From Neelides folsomi (Eukaryota > Arthropoda > Collembola > Neelipleona > Neelidae), in assembly GCA_034687125.1 (NCBI GenBank), contig JAQGBZ010000044.1, positions 1 through 64,000 of the forward strand: DNA of 64,000 nt. Reading direction: 5' to 3'. Below the pieces are notes generated by a model. It was not told where the DNA came from and searched no databases. It worked only from the letters and a program-made list of their open reading frames with translations. Within the stretch, counting starts at the first letter, position 1, and the number at the start of each line of letters is the position of its first letter. Positions 60,111 through 64,000 of the stretch are shown here, one piece after another. Position numbers and translations under genes: made by a program.

Positions 60111-60183
60111 TGCCGCTGACGAGCTTCGAACTCGTCATCTTCGTCTTTCCGAGACGATGACCTTACCCTTGATCTACACGGGT
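60111..60183 (-). tRNA. tRNA-like sequence, probably a pseudogene or SINE head
   Basis: On the minus strand a 73-nt stretch folds into a perfect 5-bp T arm (ACGAG TTCGAAG CTCGT), a perfect 5-bp anticodon arm (TCGTC TCGGAAA GACGA) and a 4-bp D arm (GATC/GGTC). The B box GTTCGAAGC and the A box TAGATCAAGGG are near consensus. Against a working tRNA: only four of seven acceptor pairs form and position 33 is C instead of U. The apparent anticodon would be GGA (serine), but the long variable arm of tRNA-Ser is missing. A repeat abuts its 5' end. A tRNA-derived SINE or dead tRNA is most likely. Confidence 0.45.
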
Positions 60184-60445
60184 TCGGCTCGCAACAGGAA
60201 TTTTAGGAAAGGGCTCAGCTCAGCTCATCTCGTGAACGAAAAGCTCGGCTCATAAAATTTGAATAGCCGTCTGAGCCGAGCCGGCTCGGCTCAGCTCGCA
60301 ACAGGAATTTTTCAAAGGGCTCGATTCGGCTCGGCTCGCAACAGGAATTTTACAAAGGGCTCGGCTCGTGAACGAAAAGCTCGGCTCGTAAGATTTGGAC
60401 TGCCTTCTGAGCCGAGCCGACTCGGCTCAGCTCGTAGGACTCGTT
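60184..60445. repeat. GC-rich CTCGGCTCG direct repeat, two long units
   Basis: Two related units of about 100-150 bp (60187-60294 and 60335-60430). Each runs GCTCGCAACAGGAATTTT, AAAGGGCTC, CTCGTGAACGAAAAGCTCGG, then a palindromic CTGAGCCGAGCCG(G/A)CTCGGCTCAG. A third partial copy of the CGCAACAGGAATTTTT motif lies between them (about 60297). The palindromes and high GC contrast strongly with the surrounding AT-rich DNA. It resembles CTCGGCTCG-type repeats seen in DNA-transposon ends; an open frame through it (60259-60486) is repeat translation and not a gene. Confidence 0.8.
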
Positions 60446-61294
60446 GGCCACGTCTGATTCAAATGTTTCTAGTCTCATTTCCATAGGGGTCTATAACTTC
60501 TCCCTATCAATGGACATTCGCAAGCACATTCTCCCACAATATGGGTATGTACTATGTATATATGGTGTGTATATCACTTATGTGTATTTGATATTTGTAG
60601 CATCAGTGTCTTGAACGTCATTTTTAAATTGAATGAGTCGAGTGGTTTTAATAATGTAAAACTGTTTTGATAAAAATGTCTGTTTAGTGCCAAAGTGACA
60701 TTTAACATTTAATACCTATTTAAAAAAGGACGATATTTGTAAATGTGTGATTTGAGTCTGATCGTGATTTTTCCTCATTGATAAAATTCCGTAAGAATAC
60801 GCATTGGAGTCGTATAAATTTGGTGTGAGTGTGTGAAGTGTGTCACTGGGTTTCTCCTCTGCCGTCTTATCGATCCCGTCGGTCGTGGACGGGGAGTTTT
60901 GGAGGCCGTTGCCTGGCAGGTTTTCTCTCGTACCACTCGACCACATGGAACACACACAACATGAACCATAACAATCGCCGCCGTCCATTTCCCTCCATTA
61001 GGAAACATATATTAAATTACAAAGAGGATTAAACTAACAATTAGGCTATTGAAGGAAGATGAAGACCACAACAATACTTTTATATTTAAATATTCTCCCT
61101 TAACCCCAATTTACATTTAATTGACTTTTTCAAGACTTGTGAGACAAATTGATCGAAATATGTAAGTTATATTTATTTAATAATTAATACAATTTTATAT
61201 ATTTATTTAATATTTACAATATTTATTTCATATTTATAATATTCATTTCATATTTACAATAAGTATTTACCGATTTTATGTATTTGTGAAAGCA
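60446..61294. other. Flank upstream of the CCDC142-like gene
   Basis: Contains a GC-richer patch at 60770-61000 that is open on both strands for 67-90 codons (the minus strand from 60988 starts MDGGDCYGSCCVCSMWSSGT). No family motif is seen and I would not call it. The rest, 61060-61280, is AT-rich with ATTTATTTCATATTTA-like repeats and presumably includes the promoter. Confidence 0.35.
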
Positions 61295-63553
61295 ATGCGA
61301 GAAAGTGAAGAAAATATTGAACGTCGAGGGTCAGGGTCCCTCGGGTTGCGACTTCAAGAAGCGGCGAGCCGCGATGGGAGTTTGAACCCTGGGTCATTGA
61401 ACTCTGAAGCTTCTCAACTTCTTCGCCACCTTTGGATTGTCCATGACGAGGCGGCGGGGGTTTTGTGGAAACTTCGTTCTGCCCTTTCCCTCGCACGAAC
61501 ATTGTTGAGAACGGACGAATCTCTTTGTCTCGGCGGTGGACGGCGACGGGAATTGTTGAACAAACGGATCGACCTTGAGGGAATTCCTCAACAACTTGAA
61601 GCCGCCTGTGGGTCAATTGCAGAAGCGGAAAAACAATTCACTTCTCTCATTGTCTTCCACGCCCATTGCAATTTAGTCTCGTTTGTAAAGGTTCGCATAA
61701 AATTCAAAATTTTGATTAAAAAATTCTTATGACTTAAAATTGTATATATTGCATATTATATTTACTATATATATATATATATATTATATTTACAATATTG
61801 TAGTTATGTAAATTATAAATATTAAATATATTGAATATTATTATTAAATATTTTTGTTAATTTCAGGTTCGCCATGCAAAATGCCAAGTCGGTTGTGACC
61901 TCCTTGGAATTCTGCGAACACTTCGAGATTTAATTGTCAGTTTGGTCCATGTGGCCGGAAGCGGAGGGTCTGAGATGACCAATGAAATTATTTCTCTTTC
62001 TTGTCTTTTTAACACTTTTCTGGAAGCGTCTTGGAGCGGAGAGGAAGGTCGCTGTGCTGGGGGTGAAAAAGACGCTCGCGTGTTGGCCCAAGTCAATTCA
62101 GCCCTACGAAACGATTCGCCGTTTTTAAGACTTGGCCTTAAACCGCTGACAGCCGGCGGTCTCGTGGAATGTTGGGCCGATCGCAGGGCGTCGGTGGCCG
62201 GTCCCGCCTTTGCCCGTCTCATCCACACAGGCCAACGAGATTTTGGCGGATATTTTGCCGAAGAGGAATCCGCCCTCAGTCCGTTCATTAGCAAATTACT
62301 CGAAAGACCCGAACTCCTTCGCGGCCCTCACAAGCCAACAAAGGAAAAATTGGCTTTGCTCTTCCACGAAGTTCTCTGGGGGGTTGTGGGGGAAATGGCC
62401 GAAGATCTTCTCCTCTGGAATTTAAACTCAACGGCTCTCCCCGCCGAATTCCTTCCACTGGCCCTGAGACCCACTGCGACCATTGTGGCTTATCGGGACG
62501 CCGTTCTTGGTCATAAAACAGCCCAAGGTTCGACTTTATCAAACTACCTGTATAGAATTTTTAATTTAATTTAATCTTATTTAATTTAATCTTATTTAAT
62601 TTAACCTAATTTAATCTAATTTCATTTCATTTTCAGCTAATTCAATTTAATTTTTTTATATAATTTAATTATAAGTAGTTTAGTTTAATTTAATTTAGTT
62701 TAATTAATTTAATTTATTTTAGTGAAGAGTGGCCAAGCATCGGTGATGATTCCCGCCTTCGAGTCAGTTGTCGGAGCGCTGGAAACATTTTCTCTCCTTA
62801 CTGCCTGGGACGAAGAAATGTTGCGCGGTTTCGAGATGGCCAGCGGAATGAAGCGTCCCGAACACGTCTCCCTTCGTACAGATCTTTCTCCCTCTGATTG
62901 GGCCACCGAAGTAGGGGAGAAGTTCGGGTCGGTGGCTTCGGCCACTCTTGGTCTCATCGAAGGTAAAGGTGGAGGAGCGGAGGAGGAAGCGTTGTCAGAC
63001 GAAGCAGCCGGTCTTTTCCGTCTTGAAGCAACTCTCTCCTATTTCCGCACTTGGGTGTTCAAACGGACCAAAGGGTGGCTGAACGGATGGGCCATTCCCC
63101 AATTCCTCGCTTGTGCCGAAAGAGACGCTGCTTTGTTGGTCGCCCTGCTCAGAAATCACAATCGGCTCCTCGTCACCAAACAATTATTTTTATGTTCGGA
63201 AAATCTTTCCGTCCGGCTAAATGCCAAGTACAGACAACAATGCGGGGACGATCTCGCTACAGCTATTCAGCTTTTACATGTATTATGATACAATATATTC
63301 CATATATACAGAGTGGGCCAAATATAAAGAAAACCCTCGCTTTATTTGGCCTCCTCTGATATCGATTCCATATATATTTATTATATTTTGTCTTAGGAGA
63401 CACCGAATGAACTTCTTGCTGCTGTTGGTCCAGTTTGTGTCACTTTGAGCATCGCAACTCTTCAGTCGTCAATGCCGAGCGGAAGTCATTGGAGGTCATT
63501 GGGTCAAGAGGCCCATTCAGAAAAACCCTCGTCGTATGTCCAAATCTTCATTG
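61295..63553 (+). CDS. CCDC142-like protein, 5' four exons (cut by window edge)
   Basis: Exons 61295-61690, 61867-62527, 62723-63279 and 63397-63553 give about 590 residues in frame; the coding sequence continues past a donor (GTGAGT) at 63554 and the 3' end is outside. The product is almost wholly helical, Leu/Ala/Glu-rich, without a signal peptide or membrane segment. I match it to CCDC142 on two stretches recalled from the human protein: the N-terminal helices around LRSALSLARTLLRTDESLC, and TAIQLLHETPNELLAAVGPV with ATLQSSMPSGSHWR, against the human TAQIQLLPEESL and GFKLYMPRGRYWR. SSYVQIFI would then open the conserved C-terminal domain. The protein's function is poorly known. Donors GTTCGC and GTTCGA are weak but the phases agree. 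ATG 61295 is the first in frame after upstream stops. A distant helical-repeat family remains possible. Confidence 0.6.
63309..63358. mobile_element. 50-bp hairpin element in CCDC142-like intron
   Basis: Starts CAGAGTGGGCCAAATA and ends TATTTGGCCTCCTCTG, inverted repeats with two mismatches, preceded by TA. Its first 11 bases fit CAG(A/G)GTGGGCC, the terminus of the 73-85-bp MITE family in this window, but the arms beyond differ, so it is a related family or a short derivative. It fills almost half of the 117-nt intron. Confidence 0.6.
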
Positions 63554-64000
63554 GTGAGTTGAGGGATTTAATTTATTGTAGGTCTCAATAAAACCCCTCG
63601 CTTCTTCCTTTCAATTTAAAGTGGAAAAGCAAGGAAAGTTGTTATGTAACATTATACGGGAATACCTCAGACTTTATGTGGGGAAATAAAAAACTTAATT
63701 TTAACAGCTTTTCATTTGATACTAAATTTCATAAATGTAGATTTAATATAAATTTCATATTATATATAGAGTATATTATATATACATTATGTGTGTGTGT
63801 TTGCAATTTAAATCCATAAATCTCGGGATGAAAATTTAATTTTTCCGTTCTAAAAGTTTTTAAAATTTGTTTTTACAAGTATTTAATAATTATGAAGTTA
63901 TTCAAATATTATAACAAATAAAGGGGCAAAATGAGTAACTAATCGTATCAACATATTACATTATGCGATACTCTTTGTTCTTCACAAGAGAAAATATCTC
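63554..64000 (+). other. Intron of the CCDC142-like gene to the window edge
   Basis: Begins with the donor GTGAGT and is AT-rich to the end, with a short GTGTGTGTGT run near 63790. No acceptor followed by a matching frame was found, so the next exon is probably outside the window. Confidence 0.5.

Noticed and set aside
60259-60486. 75-codon plus-strand ORF rich in Arg, Ser and Gly
   Set aside because: It is the translation of the CTCGGCTCG repeat.
61863-62294. 143-codon minus-strand ORF
   Set aside because: Antisense shadow of the second CCDC142-like exon; GC-rich coding DNA often leaves the complementary strand open.
1-64000. CRISPR array, bacterial operon or phage-type system
   Set aside because: All coding is spliced eukaryotic; no regularly spaced repeats with unique spacers and no prokaryotic gene was found.

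Overview
This is an AT-rich animal (metazoan) nuclear window. Spliced multi-exon genes with GT-AG introns, many only 50-150 nt long, fill the right half. A muscle-type sarcoglycan, an SH2B adaptor, KSR, ANKRD13 and a 2-O-sulfotransferase place it in Metazoa. I cannot assign a phylum from sequence alone. The left half is gene-poor with scattered small DNA-transposon relics.

Layout: (1) 1-2370: minus-strand gamma/delta-sarcoglycan-type gene, of which only the exon with the membrane anchor is certain; its 3' part runs left. A 385-bp TIR element sits in the intron just upstream. (2) 2.8-25.8 kb: no gene I can defend; AT-rich DNA with GC-richer pockets, a hAT-type element with a perfect 8-bp target duplication, three copies of a short palindromic MITE, minisatellites and a few orphan ORFs. 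(3) 25881-27549: complete ALG5 (minus). (4) 27.6-34.3 kb: mostly empty, with a decayed tandemly duplicated coiled-coil fragment and two unassigned candidate exons. (5) 34320-43228: complete PPIP5K/VIP1 (plus, 24 exons, 1273 aa). (6) 44622-47393: complete ANKRD13 (plus, 11 exons, 573 aa). (7) 48411-51033: complete SH2B/Lnk adaptor (minus, 6 exons, 486 aa). (8) 52721-56268: complete KSR (plus, 10 exons, 843 aa). (9) 56348-59254: complete HS2ST/UST-type 2-O-sulfotransferase (minus, 7 exons, 360 aa), with a dead mariner and a MITE in its largest intron. (10) 60.1-60.45 kb: tRNA-like sequence abutting a GC-rich direct repeat. (11) 61295-63553+: CCDC142-like gene (plus), cut by the right edge.

Exon models were built by hand from splice signals plus remembered protein families. 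For the six complete genes the summed exon lengths are divisible by three and give protein lengths near the usual ones where I recall them, which is the main internal check.

Functionally the right half mixes housekeeping (N-glycan donor synthesis, inositol pyrophosphates) with receptor signalling and trafficking: SH2B and KSR are head-to-head and both act around receptor tyrosine kinase/Ras signalling; ANKRD13 handles ubiquitinated receptors; the 2-O-sulfotransferase makes glycosaminoglycan signals that many growth factors need. I see no cassette that looks like an undescribed system. The most interesting items are the young MITE family, the element upstream of sarcoglycan, a probable GC-AG terminal intron in PPIP5K, the 79-bp convergent KSR/sulfotransferase junction and the decayed duplicated coiled-coil ORF.
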